Below are positions 36,913-48,901 of a DNA stretch of 64,000 nucleotides, piece after piece. The position numbers and the translations under genes were made by a program. Below the pieces are notes generated by a model, which searched no databases, had not been told where the DNA came from, and saw only the letters and a program-made list of their open reading frames with translations. Numbering within the stretch: position 1 is the stretch's first letter; each line of letters opens with the position of its first letter. Origin of the DNA: Methyloprofundus sedimenti (GTDB lineage Bacteria; Pseudomonadota; Gammaproteobacteria; Methylococcales; Methylomonadaceae); assembly GCF_002072955.1 (NCBI RefSeq), contig NZ_LPUF01000002.1, positions 1 to 64,000 of the forward strand, read 5' to 3'.

Positions 36913-37953
36913 TCAGTCCGGGAAAAAATCTTCGTTGTTTAGTACACTCGGTTTAGGCGCGGTTAAGCCAAAATGTTGATAGGTTTTTCCTGTGACTACA
37001 CGACCTCTCGGCGTACGCATGATAAAACCCTGTTGGATTAAATAAGGCTCTAGCACATCTTCTATGGTGCCACGTTCCTCACTAATTGCTGCGGCCAGGG
37101 TATCCAGTCCAACTGGGCCACCATCAAAATTATCGATGATGGTTTTTAACAGACGCCTGTCCAACTGATCGAAACCACAATGATCAACTTTTAACATGCT
37201 TAGAGCCTGTTGTGAAATACCTTGATCAATAGTACCATCACCTCTCACTTCGGTATAATCGCGTACCCGTCTTAATAAACGGTTGGCAATACGAGGAGTA
37301 CCGCGCGAACGTTTAGCAATTTCATGAGCACCTTTTTTGTCAATTTGTATTCCTAAAACTTTGGCTGAACGGGTGACGATATGCGTCAACTCATCGACAG
37401 TATAAAACTCAAGTCGTTGTATGATACCGAACCTGTCACGTAAGGGTGATGTTAAAAGGCCAGCTCTTGTGGTTGCACCGACTAAAGTAAAAGGCGGTAA
37501 ATCCAGTTTAATTGATCTTGCTCCCGGTCCTTCACCGATCATTATATCGATTTGGTAGTCTTCCATAGCCGGATACAGAATTTCTTCGACTACCGGGCTC
37601 AAGCGATGAATTTCATCAATAAACAAAACATCATGCGCTTCAAGATTGGTTAATAAGGCGGCTAAGTCACCCGCTTTATCAAGTACAGGCCCTGATGTCT
37701 GGCGTAGATTAACATTCATTTCATTGGCGATGATATTTGCCAGTGTGGTTTTTCCCAGTCCCGGCGGGCCAAAAATAAGTACATGATCCAGCGCTTCTTT
37801 ACGCGCCACTGATGCCTGAATAAACACTTGCATCTGCTCACATAAAGCTTCTTGTCCGATATAATCATTTAGGGTTTTCGGTCTGATTGCACGGTCTTGA
37901 CGCTCCTCATCTACTTGTCCGCTAGCACTGATAATACGATCGGTTTCAATCAT
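36913..37953 (-). CDS. ruvB: Holliday junction helicase RuvB
   Basis: 346 residues. Walker [18 protein letters not shown], Walker [11 protein letters not shown], sensor region [17 protein letters not shown] (Arg finger), and a C-terminal winged helix ([13 protein letters not shown]). It drives branch migration with RuvA. ruvA and ruvC are not next to it here. It follows cysM by 4 bp on the same strand. Confidence 0.97.
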   Translation of the reverse strand: MIETDRIISASGQVDEERQDRAIRPKTLNDYIGQEALCEQMQVFIQASVARKEALDHVLIFGPPGLGKTTLANIIANEMNVNLRQTSGPVLDKAGDLAALLTNLEAHDVLFIDEIHRLSPVVEEILYPAMEDYQIDIMIGEGPGARSIKLDLPPFTLVGATTRAGLLTSPLRDRFGIIQRLEFYTVDELTHIVTRSAKVLGIQIDKKGAHEIAKRSRGTPRIANRLLRRVRDYTEVRGDGTIDQGISQQALSMLKVDHCGFDQLDRRLLKTIIDNFDGGPVGLDTLAAAISEERGTIEDVLEPYLIQQGFIMRTPRGRVVTGKTYQHFGLTAPKPSVLNNEDFFPD

Positions 37954-37957
37954 TTAT

Positions 37958-38848
37958 CTAGCCGGGGTAGACACCTGTTGATAAGTATCTATCGCCACGA
38001 TCACAGATTATGGCAACTATGGTCGCATTTTCAACTTCCTGTGCCAGCCTTAGCGCTGCGGCAACCGCGCCACCAGAGGAAACACCCGCAAAGATACCTT
38101 CTTTAGCGGCTAAATCACGCATAGTTTGTTCAGCCGTATGCTGGTCAATATTTATTATTTTATCAACACGAGACGCTTGATAAATTTTAGGCAAGTATTC
38201 TTGTGGCCAACGGCGTATACCAGGGATCTTTGCACCATCTTCAGGTTGCACACCGACAACTTGAATATCCGGGTTTTGTTCTTTTAAAAATTTCGATGTC
38301 CCCATAATAGTGCCTGTCGTGCCCATAGCACTTACAAAGTGTGTTATTTGTCCGTGGGTGTCTCGCCATATTTCAGGACCAGTACCTTCATAATGAGCCA
38401 GAGGGTTATCAGGATTCGCAAATTGATCTAATATACGCCCCTTTCCTTCTGCCTCCATTTTCCTGGCTAAATCTATCGCAGCTTCCATACTGCCTTCTGC
38501 AGGGGTCAGGATTATATCTGCACCATAAGCTTTCATGGAAGCACGGCGCTCCGTACTCATATTATCCGGCATAATCAAGGTTAAATGATAACCCTTAATT
38601 GCGGCTGCCATGGCCAAAGCAATGCCTGTGTTACCACTGGTTGCTTCGATCAAATAATCACCTGGCTTAATATCTCCACGCGCTTCGGCATGCTGAATCA
38701 TACTTATTGCCGGACGATCTTTCACTGAACCAGCAGGATTATTACCTTCAAGTTTAACTAAAACAGTATTAGAACCTGGCTGAATTAAGCGCTGTAATTT
38801 AACTAACGGTGTGTTGCCTACAAAGGCTTCTATGGTTGAATAAGTCAT
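37958..38848 (-). CDS. cysM: Cysteine synthase B
   Basis: 296 residues from the ATG at 38848; a TTG two codons upstream extends the frame. PLP enzyme: FVGNTPLVKLQRL, lysine in GNNPAGSVKDRPA, GNTGIALAMAAA, and KIPGIRRWPQEYLPKI, typical of CysM rather than CysK. It makes cysteine from O-acetylserine with sulfide or thiosulfate. Probably co-transcribed with ruvB. Confidence 0.94.
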   Translation of the reverse strand: MTYSTIEAFVGNTPLVKLQRLIQPGSNTVLVKLEGNNPAGSVKDRPAISMIQHAEARGDIKPGDYLIEATSGNTGIALAMAAAIKGYHLTLIMPDNMSTERRASMKAYGADIILTPAEGSMEAAIDLARKMEAEGKGRILDQFANPDNPLAHYEGTGPEIWRDTHGQITHFVSAMGTTGTIMGTSKFLKEQNPDIQVVGVQPEDGAKIPGIRRWPQEYLPKIYQASRVDKIINIDQHTAEQTMRDLAAKEGIFAGVSSGGAVAAALRLAQEVENATIVAIICDRGDRYLSTGVYPG

Positions 38849-38929
38849 AAGCAAAGGCGAAAAGAGCGGACTTTAGTAGTTCGCTATGGTCGATATAAAT
38901 GGAGCGGATTAATGCCCGCTCTACCAGTT

Positions 38930-40414
38930 CTAACGAGAAAACACCTTAACTATCTCCGATATTCTAGTCACTTGAGCTTCCGTTAATTGTGCCCAGGAAA
39001 ACTGCCATTTCCAGTTGCCTTCGATGGTTCCCGGTGTATTCATGCGATCTTCGCTAGCTAATTCTAAAATATCCTGCATAGGTACAATCGCCAGATTTGC
39101 TACCGAGGAAAAGGCAGTACCGATCAATAAATAAGGCATAGAGACCTGAGGATGACCTAAATACCGGTATATACGCTGTTTATCATGATCATTTAATGCG
39201 TTATACCAACCTAATGTCGTATCATTATCATGTGTTCCAGTATAAACAACACAGTTATGATCATAATTATGCGGTAAGTAGGGGTTACTATTTGTATCAC
39301 CAAAGGCAAACTGTAAAATCTTCATTCCCGGAAGATTAAAATCAGTTCTAAGTTGATCAACTTCTGCAGTAATAATTCCTAAATCTTCGGCAACTAATGG
39401 AATATTACCAAATTCTTTTTTAACGGCTGCCAGCAATTCATGCCCTGGTGCTTTAACCCATTCACCATTAATAGCCGTGTCTTCGCTGGCTGGAATTTCC
39501 CACGCTGCTTCAAAACCTCTGAAATGATCAATACGTAATATATCGAACATTTCTAACTGGCTACGCAGGCGGTCATTCCACCAGGCAAATCTGGATTTTT
39601 TTAAATAATTCCAGTCGTAATGGGGGTTACCCCAACGCTGTCCCGTTACAGAAAAATAATCAGGGGGCACCCCTGCAACAACAGACATTTGACCCGTTTT
39701 ATCCAGTTTAAACACTGCACGGTTTGCCCAGACATCGGCACTATCATAAGACACAAAAATAGGAATATCACCAAATAATAAAACATCTTTATTATTCGCA
39801 TATTCCTTAAGGGCCATCCATTGACGATAAAAAAGAAATTGCTCAAACTTTATGATTTCAATTGCAGATACCATTCTTCGCCGTGCTTCTTTTAGTGCAG
39901 CAGGCTTTCTTTCTTTTAAGGGCTCTGGCCATTGATTCCAGCATTGCTGGGAAAACTCGTTACGTAATGCTACAAATAAAGCATAATCATCCAGCCAATT
40001 CGACTTATTGGTGCAGAAGTTTACGTATTGTTGTTTTTCTTCAACACTCGCTAGATTTTCAAATCCCGTATAAGTTTTAGCCAACAGGCAGTTTAGAAAA
40101 TCATCGTCTCCCGTCTCACAAGTATCGCATTGCCCTGCTTCTTGTAACCAGCCTTTCTGTTTTAATTCTTCCAGACAAATAAGCCCTGGATTACCGGCAT
40201 GAGCAGACAAACACTGATAGGGAGAGCCGTCACCATGTGGCACTCCCAGGGGTAAGGTTTGCCATACCTTAAGACCTGCATTATGCAAAAAATCAACAAA
40301 GTTATAGGCTTCCACGCCCAAATTTCCGGATCCATTCTCATTGGGTAACGAGGTTATATGTAACAATACACCCGCACGTCGATGCGCTAATAAATTATCT
40401 TCATTAATGTCCAT
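38930..40414 (-). CDS. malQ: 4-alpha-glucanotransferase (amylomaltase)
   Basis: 494 residues, GH77. HRRAGVLLHITSLPNENGSGNLG at the start, FGDIPIFVSYDSADVWA, the nucleophile region DILRIDHFRGFEAAW, PLVAEDLGIIT (acid/base Glu) and VVYTGTHDNDTTLGW. It rearranges alpha-1,4-glucans and processes short maltodextrins from glycogen turnover. Last gene of the glgC-GH57-malQ transcript; the spacing to the GH57 gene is 5 bp. Confidence 0.95.
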   Translation of the reverse strand: MDINEDNLLAHRRAGVLLHITSLPNENGSGNLGVEAYNFVDFLHNAGLKVWQTLPLGVPHGDGSPYQCLSAHAGNPGLICLEELKQKGWLQEAGQCDTCETGDDDFLNCLLAKTYTGFENLASVEEKQQYVNFCTNKSNWLDDYALFVALRNEFSQQCWNQWPEPLKERKPAALKEARRRMVSAIEIIKFEQFLFYRQWMALKEYANNKDVLLFGDIPIFVSYDSADVWANRAVFKLDKTGQMSVVAGVPPDYFSVTGQRWGNPHYDWNYLKKSRFAWWNDRLRSQLEMFDILRIDHFRGFEAAWEIPASEDTAINGEWVKAPGHELLAAVKKEFGNIPLVAEDLGIITAEVDQLRTDFNLPGMKILQFAFGDTNSNPYLPHNYDHNCVVYTGTHDNDTTLGWYNALNDHDKQRIYRYLGHPQVSMPYLLIGTAFSSVANLAIVPMQDILELASEDRMNTPGTIEGNWKWQFSWAQLTEAQVTRISEIVKVFSR

Positions 40415-40419
40415 ATTAT

Positions 40420-42108
40420 TTAACTTGTACCTTTACGCATAGTACCACCCATTGCGGGAGCACCGGAACCTTGTGTAAAAGACAAGGATAAATAGGCAGG
40501 GGGCTGTTCATCTAATAAGTGATATAAATTGGTTAAATTCAAGCGAAATTGTTTTTCAAAACTACTGACAGCCTGGTCAGGGTTATAATCTCCGAACCAC
40601 CAAAACCAGTCGGAGCCCTCACAAACTGCTAACTGGAATTCAGCTTCTATTAGCTGCTCTTTGGATAAGTGGTTTGTTGCTACGACCTTATCAAAGCATT
40701 TTTTTGCGTCACAGAGCATATCCCAGCCACGGTTTTTATCAGTATCGCCAATCCAGGTAGAGAAAGTACCATATACCCAACTACCTGCCATTAATGTTGA
40801 TAAAGGCTTAACCTCCACTTTGTCTGCCAGGCATTCTGAAAAAGTGGTCAATTCTATATCCGGATGTTCAGCTAAACGTTTATAAAAGGCATTTAGAAAA
40901 TGGTAGCCATTTTCAGGAAAATACTCCCATGCATTTTCACCATCCATAATAATAGAGACGACACTCCCCTTTGGTTCATGCCGTGCAATATTTTCCAGGT
41001 GATGAATCATATTACCAACTGCATCATCGGCATGCCATTTGGAATACTTAAACCCAATTAAATCCGATAAGCCATCATCACGGAAAAAACAGGGAATATT
41101 GGTACCACTGACCTGAAAAGGATGATGTACATTTTGCTTACTATCAGTATCTGAAATATGCAGACTATTATGTAGAACCTGACCGCCCGTTGCTGCCCAT
41201 GCAAAGCCCGCTTCACCAAGAATTTTCAAGGTTGCTTGACTTACCGCGCCTTCGGAAGGCCAGCAACCTTCAGGGGCTGTTCCAAAAAAGTGCTTGAAGG
41301 TAGCAATACCCTGATTAATATGCCACTTAACTCTTTCCTCACCGCCGGGATAGATATCTAAATCTGGTAAAGGTGCGTCTGGCATCGCTTCATGTGTCGA
41401 TTTTATATCCAGCATTAAAGGCACGATCGGGTGTGCATAAGGCGTTACTGAAAGCTCTATTCGACCTTTTCTTGCCAACGCGTTATAACGATAAATAACG
41501 GTTGAAAGTAACTCACCAATTATTTCAATAATCTCAATGCGATCATGTAAAGTAAAATTACTTGCTTTGCTTATTAAGCGTTGCACTCTGGCATCGGATA
41601 ATTTTACCGTTTCCCCCATCCAGGCAAGATGATACCAGACTAAAATATCCGCAATAAATTGTGAATTGATATATTTGGCTATATCACCATTTGCCTGTAC
41701 CCATTCTGCCATTTGAGCTAATTCTTTATAGGCCGGGTAGCGATCAATTTGTCGCTCACGATTAGCACGCATACAATCACTAATCAGCTGTATTCTGTCC
41801 TCGACATCGACTGTAATCGTAGGCATCACTAACGCTGCCAACAAAGGATCATTTACTTCTATTTTCTCATGTAAATAACAATTGACCTGCTGCGCATAGT
41901 CCTCTATTTGCTCCAGCAAAATTGGGGCGAAATTAACTACCGCTTTGGCATCAGGCTCCGCTTCAAGATGTGCCACCATATCCACATAATCTTTTATAAC
42001 GTGTAGATAGGTCCATGGCAATTGAAACTCACCTGTATGCCTGTCTCTATACTCTGGCTGATGCATATGCCAGCATAAGACCAGTTTTATTTTTTTCTTA
42101 CCTGACAT
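40420..42108 (-). CDS. Glycoside hydrolase family 57 protein
   Basis: 562 residues. GH57 features: [14 protein letters not shown] at the start (first conserved block), [10 protein letters not shown] (nucleophile Glu), and [17 protein letters not shown] (acid/base Asp). Members are alpha-amylases, amylopullulanases, branching enzymes or glucanotransferases. As a glgB of family GH13 is encoded nearby, a degradative or glucanotransferase role is more likely. Overlaps glgC by 11 bp. Confidence 0.9.
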   Translation of the reverse strand: MSGKKKIKLVLCWHMHQPEYRDRHTGEFQLPWTYLHVIKDYVDMVAHLEAEPDAKAVVNFAPILLEQIEDYAQQVNCYLHEKIEVNDPLLAALVMPTITVDVEDRIQLISDCMRANRERQIDRYPAYKELAQMAEWVQANGDIAKYINSQFIADILVWYHLAWMGETVKLSDARVQRLISKASNFTLHDRIEIIEIIGELLSTVIYRYNALARKGRIELSVTPYAHPIVPLMLDIKSTHEAMPDAPLPDLDIYPGGEERVKWHINQGIATFKHFFGTAPEGCWPSEGAVSQATLKILGEAGFAWAATGGQVLHNSLHISDTDSKQNVHHPFQVSGTNIPCFFRDDGLSDLIGFKYSKWHADDAVGNMIHHLENIARHEPKGSVVSIIMDGENAWEYFPENGYHFLNAFYKRLAEHPDIELTTFSECLADKVEVKPLSTLMAGSWVYGTFSTWIGDTDKNRGWDMLCDAKKCFDKVVATNHLSKEQLIEAEFQLAVCEGSDWFWWFGDYNPDQAVSSFEKQFRLNLTNLYHLLDEQPPAYLSLSFTQGSGAPAMGGTMRKGTS

Positions 42109-43378
42109 AGTGTCTTCTTTGACCCAGCATATCTGGTGTTACCAACACAACGCCACCGGGGCTAACATGAAAACGCCTTTCATCTTCAGCTCGATCTTCA
42201 CCAATAACAGTCCCTTCAGGAACCTGACAACCTTTTTCAATAATTGCTTTAGTAATTCGACAATGCCTTGCTACATTAACATCGGGTAACAGTAAAGAAT
42301 CAGTAATGGTGCTATATGAATTAACACGCACTTGCGAAAACAACAGTGAATGCTTAATAACTGATCCTGAAATAACACAACCGCCTGAAACCATGGAATC
42401 AATTGCTTGCCCTCTTCTATCATCATCATCAAAAACAAATTTGGCGGGTGGCGTTTGTGTCTGATGAGTCCAGATAGGCCAGGTCTGATCATATAAATTC
42501 AGATTAGGTTTCACCCCGATCAGTTCCATATTAGCTGCCCAGTATGCATCAATGGTACCTACATCACGCCAGTAGCTTTGCTCTCCACTTTGTAAATCTA
42601 GAAAAGGATAAGCATTGACATTATATTTATCAATCACTGCTGGAATAATATCGTGTCCAAAATCATGTGTAGACCCTTTGGTATCCGCATCTTTTAGTAA
42701 TTGCTCAAATAAAAAGCCCGTATTAAAAATATATATCCCCATCGACGCTAAAGCTCTGTCTGCTTTATTAGGCATCGTCGGTGGATTATCAGGTTTTTCC
42801 ACAAAGTCTTTAACACGCCTTTTTTCATCAACAGCCATGACACCAAAATCTTTAGCCTCTTCTAAAGACACCTCCAGACAACCTATAGTTAAGTCAGCAT
42901 TTTGTTCCACATGATCCGCTAACATCGCGCCATAGTCCATTTTATAAATGTGATCACCCGCAAGAATAATAATATGCTCAGGTTTACGGCTGCGTAAAAT
43001 ATCAATATTCTGATAAATGGCATCCGCTGTTCCTAAATACCATGAATCTTCACTAGTACGTTGTTGCGCAGGCATCAAATCGACATATTCGCCAAACTCA
43101 CCACGCATAAACCCCCAGCCTTGCTGCAGATGTCGAATCAGAGAATCCGATTTATATTGCGTTAAGACACCTATTTTACGTATACCAGAATTGATACAAT
43201 TTGACAGAGGAAAATCAATAATACGAAATTTGCCACCAAAAGGAACTGCCGGCTTTGCGCGCCAATCGGTCATGTTTTTTAAACGTGAACCGCGACCACC
43301 TGCTAGAATTAATGCAATGCTGTTGCGAGTTAAATGACTTACAAAACGATCATGGTGGCGTTCTTCTGAATTTGACAT
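42098..43378 (-). CDS. glgC: Glucose-1-phosphate adenylyltransferase
   Basis: 426 residues from the ATG at 43378 (GAGG six bases upstream); an ATG two codons earlier is an alternative. [24 protein letters not shown] shows the nucleotide-binding motif and allosteric Arg/Lys residues. Also seen: [43 protein letters not shown] (catalytic Asp) and VEKPDNPP; the C-terminus is a left-handed beta-helix. It makes ADP-glucose, the rate-setting step of glycogen synthesis. Divergent from glgB, 95 bp apart. Confidence 0.96.
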   Translation of the reverse strand: MSNSEERHHDRFVSHLTRNSIALILAGGRGSRLKNMTDWRAKPAVPFGGKFRIIDFPLSNCINSGIRKIGVLTQYKSDSLIRHLQQGWGFMRGEFGEYVDLMPAQQRTSEDSWYLGTADAIYQNIDILRSRKPEHIIILAGDHIYKMDYGAMLADHVEQNADLTIGCLEVSLEEAKDFGVMAVDEKRRVKDFVEKPDNPPTMPNKADRALASMGIYIFNTGFLFEQLLKDADTKGSTHDFGHDIIPAVIDKYNVNAYPFLDLQSGEQSYWRDVGTIDAYWAANMELIGVKPNLNLYDQTWPIWTHQTQTPPAKFVFDDDDRRGQAIDSMVSGGCVISGSVIKHSLLFSQVRVNSYSTITDSLLLPDVNVARHCRITKAIIEKGCQVPEGTVIGEDRAEDERRFHVSPGGVVLVTPDMLGQRRHYVR

Positions 43379-43473
43379 ACTCATCCTCGTTAATTTAAAT
43401 AGGCTATTACTTTATGGTCTTTTATTTGTTACTATTCAATCAAGACTTATTCTACCACCAGAGGCATTATAAA

Positions 43474-45651
43474 ATGAACAAGCCAGCAAAAAAAACTCCG
43501 CTTGATTCTGATTTAATAAAAATAATTGAAGCAAAACATCACGACCCTTTTTCAGTACTAGGACGACATACCAACAAAACTATAACAACGATAACGGCTT
43601 TTTTACCTAATGCTGATACTGTTAGTATTGTTGGCCAAAAAATCGCAATGCAACGTATCCCTGGTACAGATTTTTTTCAGACTAGTGATGTACCAAAAAC
43701 ACTGGAGAGATATTACCAGTTTGAGATCACTGACAAATCAGGTCATTATTACGAACAATACGACCCCTATGCTTTTGGTTCTGAACTTCCCGAATTTGAT
43801 CAGCATTTATTTGGCGAAGGCCGGCATTGGCATATCTATAAAAAATTAGGTGCACATTTACATACAGTGGAAGGCATCGACGGTGTTTTATTTACCGTAT
43901 GGGCACCCAATGCAGATCGCGTGAGTGTTGTTAGCGAATATAATAACTGGGATGGTCGCTGTCACCCAATGCGTGTATTAGGCGGCAGTGGGATATGGGA
44001 AATATTTATCCCTGGATTAACAGAAGGCTGCTTATATAAATTTGAAATTCTTAATCGTGATACACAGCAGATTAGTGTCAAAACCGATCCTTATGGCCAA
44101 CAGTTTGAATTTCGCCCGCAAACAGCCTCACGTGTTGTCAATGAAAGCCAATATGATTGGCAAGATAAGAAATGGATCGATAAACGCATTAAGCACGATT
44201 GGCTGAGTGAAGCCATGTCGATTTATGAAGTGCACTTAGGCTCATGGCAGCGTGATAGCCAGGGTAACTTCCTGAATTATATTGATTTAGCACACCAACT
44301 AGTAAAATACGTACAAGATATGGGCTTCACTCATATCGAGCTATTACCTATTACCGAACACCCACTTGATGCCTCTTGGGGATATCAGACCAGCGGTTAT
44401 TTTGCGCCTACAAGTCGCCATGGCAATGCGGATGAATTTCGTTACTTTGTTGATTACTGCCACCAACATAATATCGGCGTCCTGCTTGACTGGGTGCCTG
44501 CGCATTTTCCCAAAGATGATTTTGCTTTGGCACGTTTTGATGGTAGTTGTTTGTATGAGCATGAAGACCCACGTAAAGGTGAACATCGTGACTGGGGAAC
44601 ATTGATCTATAATTACAGCCGTAATGAAGTGAAAAACTTCCTGTTATCTAGCGCCTTTTTCTGGATAGAAGAGTTTCATTTAGATGGCTTACGTGTAGAT
44701 GCAGTAGCCTCTATGCTCTATCTTGATTATTCGCGTGAAGAAAATGACTGGCTGCCTAATATGTATGGCGGAAATGAAAACCTGGAAGCGATCGATTTTT
44801 TACGTGAGCTAAATACCCTCACTCATGAACAACATCCAGGCACAGTGGTTATTGCCGAAGAATCAACTTCATGGCCTCAAGTAACGCGCCCAACCTGGAC
44901 GGGCGGATTGGGTTTTTCCATGAAATGGAATATGGGCTGGATGCATGACATCCTGTCATATATGCAACAAGACCCTGTACACCGTCGTCATCACCATGAT
45001 CAACTGACTTTCGGCATGCTATATGCATTTACTGAAAATTTCGTCTTGCCTTTTTCTCATGATGAAGTTGTTCACGGCAAAGGCTCCATGCTCAGTAAAA
45101 TGCCCGGTGATGAATGGCAAAAGTTTGCTAATTTGCGCTTACTTTACACCTTTATGTTCACTTACCCCGGTAAAAAATTACTGTTTATGGGCTGTGAATT
45201 TGCGCAAGGTACGGAATGGAATTTTAATCAGGCACTCGACTGGTATGTCATGGATTACTCGTTCCATAAAGGGATGCACACTCTGGTCAAAGATTTAAAT
45301 AAAATGTATGTTCAGCACCCTGCTCTTTTTCAACATGATTTTGATAATAGAGGCTTTGAGTGGATTGATTGTCATGATGTAGAGCAGTCAATTATCAGTT
45401 ACTTACGTAAAACAGAAAATGAAACCTTAATCAACGTTTTGAATTTCACGCCTGTTCCACGCGAAAACTATCGTATTGGCGTACCTGCACCTGGTACATA
45501 TTTAGAAATTTTTAATTCGGATTCAAAATTTTATGCCGGCAGTAATGCAGGTAACGGCCAGGTACATACCGAAGAGACTCCATGGATGAATCAACCATAT
45601 TCTATTAATATTACTATTCCTCCATTAGCCGGCATTGTATTAAAACTATAG
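43474..45651 (+). CDS. glgB: 1,4-alpha-glucan branching enzyme
   Basis: 725 residues from the ATG at 43474 (AGAGG nine bases upstream), giving the usual GlgB length; the longest frame starts 20 codons earlier. N-terminal domain ([10 protein letters not shown]), CBM48 ([17 protein letters not shown]), then GH13 barrel with nucleophile in [18 protein letters not shown], Glu in [11 protein letters not shown], and [15 protein letters not shown]. It makes alpha-1,6 branches in glycogen. glgA follows after 2 bp. Confidence 0.96.
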   Translation: MNKPAKKTPLDSDLIKIIEAKHHDPFSVLGRHTNKTITTITAFLPNADTVSIVGQKIAMQRIPGTDFFQTSDVPKTLERYYQFEITDKSGHYYEQYDPYAFGSELPEFDQHLFGEGRHWHIYKKLGAHLHTVEGIDGVLFTVWAPNADRVSVVSEYNNWDGRCHPMRVLGGSGIWEIFIPGLTEGCLYKFEILNRDTQQISVKTDPYGQQFEFRPQTASRVVNESQYDWQDKKWIDKRIKHDWLSEAMSIYEVHLGSWQRDSQGNFLNYIDLAHQLVKYVQDMGFTHIELLPITEHPLDASWGYQTSGYFAPTSRHGNADEFRYFVDYCHQHNIGVLLDWVPAHFPKDDFALARFDGSCLYEHEDPRKGEHRDWGTLIYNYSRNEVKNFLLSSAFFWIEEFHLDGLRVDAVASMLYLDYSREENDWLPNMYGGNENLEAIDFLRELNTLTHEQHPGTVVIAEESTSWPQVTRPTWTGGLGFSMKWNMGWMHDILSYMQQDPVHRRHHHDQLTFGMLYAFTENFVLPFSHDEVVHGKGSMLSKMPGDEWQKFANLRLLYTFMFTYPGKKLLFMGCEFAQGTEWNFNQALDWYVMDYSFHKGMHTLVKDLNKMYVQHPALFQHDFDNRGFEWIDCHDVEQSIISYLRKTENETLINVLNFTPVPRENYRIGVPAPGTYLEIFNSDSKFYAGSNAGNGQVHTEETPWMNQPYSINITIPPLAGIVLKL

Positions 45652-45653
45652 TT

Positions 45654-47087
45654 ATGAAAAAGATACTATTTGTTAGTAGTGAAGTACATCCCCTCATTAA
45701 AACGGGGGGGCTCGCTGACGTGGCGGGAAGCCTACCTATAGCCTTAGCCGAACTAGGCCAGGAAGTACGCATTATTATCCCTAAATATCAAGCACTTAAA
45801 CTTGAAGAAGAGATAACATATCTTTGCACCCTGCGGATTAATAATCGTGATGTCAATATTTTAGAAACCCGGTTACCTGATAGTGATGTCATCGTATGGC
45901 TAGTTGATTGCCCTGAATATTTTGACATTCCTGGCAATCCTTATTCCGATGAATTTGGTAATGCATGGGCGAATAGTGCAGCACGTTTCTGCTTATTTTG
46001 TCGTGTTGCAGTTGAGGTCTCTCAGAACCGTGCACATCTAGATTGGAAAGCCGACATCGTACACTGCAATGACTGGCAAAGCGGCTTGGTTCCAGCATTA
46101 TTAACACTAGAGCCGCAACGCCCTTCAACGGTATTTACGATACATAATATGGCATATCAAGGTTTGTTTTCTAAAACGGCCTATTTCGACCTGAATTTAC
46201 CTGGACAACTATGGAATCCAGGCGCATTGGAGTTTCATAGCTTACTTTCCTTTATCAAAGGAGGAATTGCCTGTGCTGACCATATAACAACAGTGAGCCC
46301 TAACTATGCGCTAGAAATCCAAACAGCAGAATATGGCTATGGCTTAGAAGGGCTGTTACATAATAGACACCATGAATTAAATGGTATTATTAATGGCATT
46401 GACACAGATATATGGAACCCGGAAACGGATCCGCGTATTGCTCAGAACTATGCAATTGACAGCCTGCCTAAAAAAGCAGGCAATAAGCTAGCATTACAAA
46501 AGCACTGCTCACTTCCCGAAGAGCCAACTATCCCTTTGATTGGCCTGATTAGTAGACTAGTTGATCAAAAAGGCATTGATTTAGTAATTGACTGTTTAGG
46601 TGATCTGGTTAGTTACCCGGTACAATTTGTCTTATTAGGTTCTGGAGAAAAAGGCTTTGAACATCGACTTAAAAATTTAAGTTATTTATATCCTGATAAA
46701 ATTTCAGTCTCGATTGGCTATAATGAAGATCTGGCGCATTTAATAGAAGCCGGCTCAGATATGTTCTTGATGCCATCTCGTTTCGAGCCCTGCGGACTCA
46801 ATCAATTATACAGTCAACGCTATGGTACCTTGCCTATTGTAAGAAGAACCGGTGGTTTGGCTGATACAGTTGTGGATGCAATGCCGGATACCATCGCAGA
46901 TAAAACAGCTACTGGATTTATGTTTGTAGAGCCTTCTGTTGGCGCTATGCTGGAAACCATTAAGCGCGCGATATTACTCTATGCAAACAAAAGGATCTGG
47001 CAACAGTTACAAAAAAATGCTATGCGTAAAGATTTTTCCTGGCAAAAAAGTGCACAACAGTATCTAGATTTGTACAATACTTTGTAA
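45654..47087 (+). CDS. glgA: Glycogen synthase
   Basis: 477 residues, GT5. KTGGLADVAGSLPIALAELG is the ADP-glucose-binding motif; IVHCNDWQSGLVPALL, TIHNMAYQGLF and the C-terminal PSRFEPCGLNQLYSQRYGTLPIV with nucleotide-binding Glu follow. It transfers glucose from ADP-glucose to the growing alpha-1,4 chain. In operon with glgB; a terminator-like hairpin follows at 47101-47139. Confidence 0.96.
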   Translation: MKKILFVSSEVHPLIKTGGLADVAGSLPIALAELGQEVRIIIPKYQALKLEEEITYLCTLRINNRDVNILETRLPDSDVIVWLVDCPEYFDIPGNPYSDEFGNAWANSAARFCLFCRVAVEVSQNRAHLDWKADIVHCNDWQSGLVPALLTLEPQRPSTVFTIHNMAYQGLFSKTAYFDLNLPGQLWNPGALEFHSLLSFIKGGIACADHITTVSPNYALEIQTAEYGYGLEGLLHNRHHELNGIINGIDTDIWNPETDPRIAQNYAIDSLPKKAGNKLALQKHCSLPEEPTIPLIGLISRLVDQKGIDLVIDCLGDLVSYPVQFVLLGSGEKGFEHRLKNLSYLYPDKISVSIGYNEDLAHLIEAGSDMFLMPSRFEPCGLNQLYSQRYGTLPIVRRTGGLADTVVDAMPDTIADKTATGFMFVEPSVGAMLETIKRAILLYANKRIWQQLQKNAMRKDFSWQKSAQQYLDLYNTL

Positions 47088-47100
47088 AAAAGATAGAGAG

Positions 47101-47139
47101 GATCTGCTTAACTTAATGCCATTGAGGTGCAGATCTTTT
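47101..47139 (+). terminator. Terminator-like hairpin after glgA
   Basis: GATCTGC and GCAGATC pair over 7 bp around a 21-nt loop, followed directly by TTTT. It begins 14 bp after the glgA stop. Stem modest and loop large, so only moderately convincing. Confidence 0.5.
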
Positions 47140-48036
47140 GCTAGCCTTGGATAGAAAAGTAAAAGCCTGAACGCGACGCGCTACAAACGCCTCCATGAGT
47201 GCCCCCTTAAGACGTAAGATAGCACAAGGAAGACTCCGCAAACCAGCATTCTACAACTCACTAAAAAGCTATTCTTCGTATTTTACAAAATAGATTGCCG
47301 GCAATAAAAAGGAAGGTTCAAAAGCCTGTAAAATTTTAAAAATGACCTGCAATTGTAAAAACTTTTTGAGATTTTTACGTTTTTTTGCCCCTATAACGAA
47401 TAATCAGCACGATCAATAATCTCTCCTTGAATGATGACCACCTGACTCATTGCAATGAAAGTAGAGAAAAAGCATTATCAGCAGAACGCCACCCTATCCG
47501 GCAACGATTATGTACTGAAATAAATGATATAAATTTCTGCAATCGTCTAATAAACCAGGACACTTCTAAAGGCTGATTTATCATATCATTAGCGGTGAAT
47601 ATGAGTAATGTTTCAACATATGATTTCTTATCAAGTCTGTCATTCTTAAAAGCATAAAATACTTCATTCATTAATGGCGGGGGGCAATTCTCGCTTATGT
47701 TCCTTTTACGTATAGCACCCGCTACATCCGTATCAAGTATGTTGCAAGACCAAGCTGCGCAGCTTTTTTTGAGTCCACGTTAATATCTTTATTTGACGAA
47801 GCCGCTATCGTGGAGAAAAACTATCACGCCCTCAAATGTAAAGGTTTTCTTGCAAAATACAACGGGGCTTATTCGCGTACTAACCGGCGTACTGGAGCGC
47901 ATTGTCAAGGACATCTGCATAATTTGTCACTGGATCCACTGGTTGATTATTTTGATGCTTTGTTGAAGTGTTTTATCATGGAGTGCAATGAAACAGCCAG
48001 TATCAGTGTGTTTTGGTAAAAATTGGGAATCAATTA
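47140..48036. other. Gene-poor gap with small unassigned frames
   Basis: About 900 bp. It holds a 74-residue minus-strand frame (47447-47671, EVFYAFKNDRLDKKSY...) and a 69-residue plus-strand frame (47810-48019, EKNYHALKCKGFLAKYNG...). Both have protein-like composition but no recognisable domain and could be remains of larger genes. A short palindrome followed by seven T (AAGCTGCGCAGCTTTTTTT, 47752-47770) looks like a small terminator. No RNA gene was recognised. Confidence 0.4.
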
Positions 48037-48837
48037 ATGACTATTAGAAATAGAAACAACCAGATCCAAACTATAAGCATTTTAGGCAGTGGCTGGCTAG
48101 GCTTGCCGCTGGCCGAACACTTTCTTACTCAGGGCTACCAAATCCATGCATCTACACGTTCAACTGAACATTTAAACAAACTTAAGTGTGTAAAAGCTAA
48201 TGCTTTTATCGTTGATATCGATAACTTGAGTGATATTACGCAATTTTTGCAAGCCGACTGCCTGATTATCAATATTACCTGTAAAAATCTTACCAGCTTT
48301 ACTCAGTTGATTAAGCAAATAGAACAATCGAGTATTACAAAGGTCTTGTTTGTTAGTTCAACTTCGGTGTATGACAACCTGAATAAAGTCGTCACTGAAG
48401 CTGAAGGAGCTGAACTTGAGGAGAGTCCTTTATGGCAGATAGAGCAATTATTTAGCCGTAACCTTAATTTTACAACGACGATCGTCCGTTTTAGCGGCTT
48501 AGTGGGCTACAGTCGTCATCCAGGAAATTTTTTTCGTCCGGGTAAAGTCGTCGCACAGCCTGAAGCGCCGGTAAATCTGATTCATCGTGATGATTGTATT
48601 GGTATTATCAGTGCCATTATTGAGCAAAATGTATGGGGTGAAGTTTTTAATGCTTGCGCTGCGACTCATCCAAGCAAGCGTGAATTTTATACGCATGCTA
48701 GAAATTTACTTAATTTACCCACACCTAAATTTGCCAATACCACCGAGACGACTTATAAAATTGTCAGTCATGCCAAAGTGCAGCAAGTATTAAATTATCA
48801 ATTTATGCACCCTGATCTTATGAGTATCCGTTTTTAG
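48037..48837 (+). CDS. NAD(P)-binding epimerase-like (extended SDR) protein
   Basis: 266 residues from the ATG at 48037; the longest frame starts 8 codons upstream at a TTG. The N-terminal ISILGSGWLGLPLAEHFL (GxGxxG Rossmann) and VLFVSSTSVYDN (active-site Ser/Tyr region) fit the atypical SDR/YeeZ-like group of NAD-dependent epimerases. RHPGNFFRPGK and NLIHRDDCIGII are also typical. Catalytic Lys is not in a clear YxxxK, so enzymatic activity is uncertain. Single gene. Confidence 0.8.
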   Translation: MTIRNRNNQIQTISILGSGWLGLPLAEHFLTQGYQIHASTRSTEHLNKLKCVKANAFIVDIDNLSDITQFLQADCLIINITCKNLTSFTQLIKQIEQSSITKVLFVSSTSVYDNLNKVVTEAEGAELEESPLWQIEQLFSRNLNFTTTIVRFSGLVGYSRHPGNFFRPGKVVAQPEAPVNLIHRDDCIGIISAIIEQNVWGEVFNACAATHPSKREFYTHARNLLNLPTPKFANTTETTYKIVSHAKVQQVLNYQFMHPDLMSIRF

Positions 48838-48901
48838 TCACGCTAATGTACGATTAAATATAAAAACAGCCTGGAATAGATTGATTATTTATTTTGCTGA
48901 T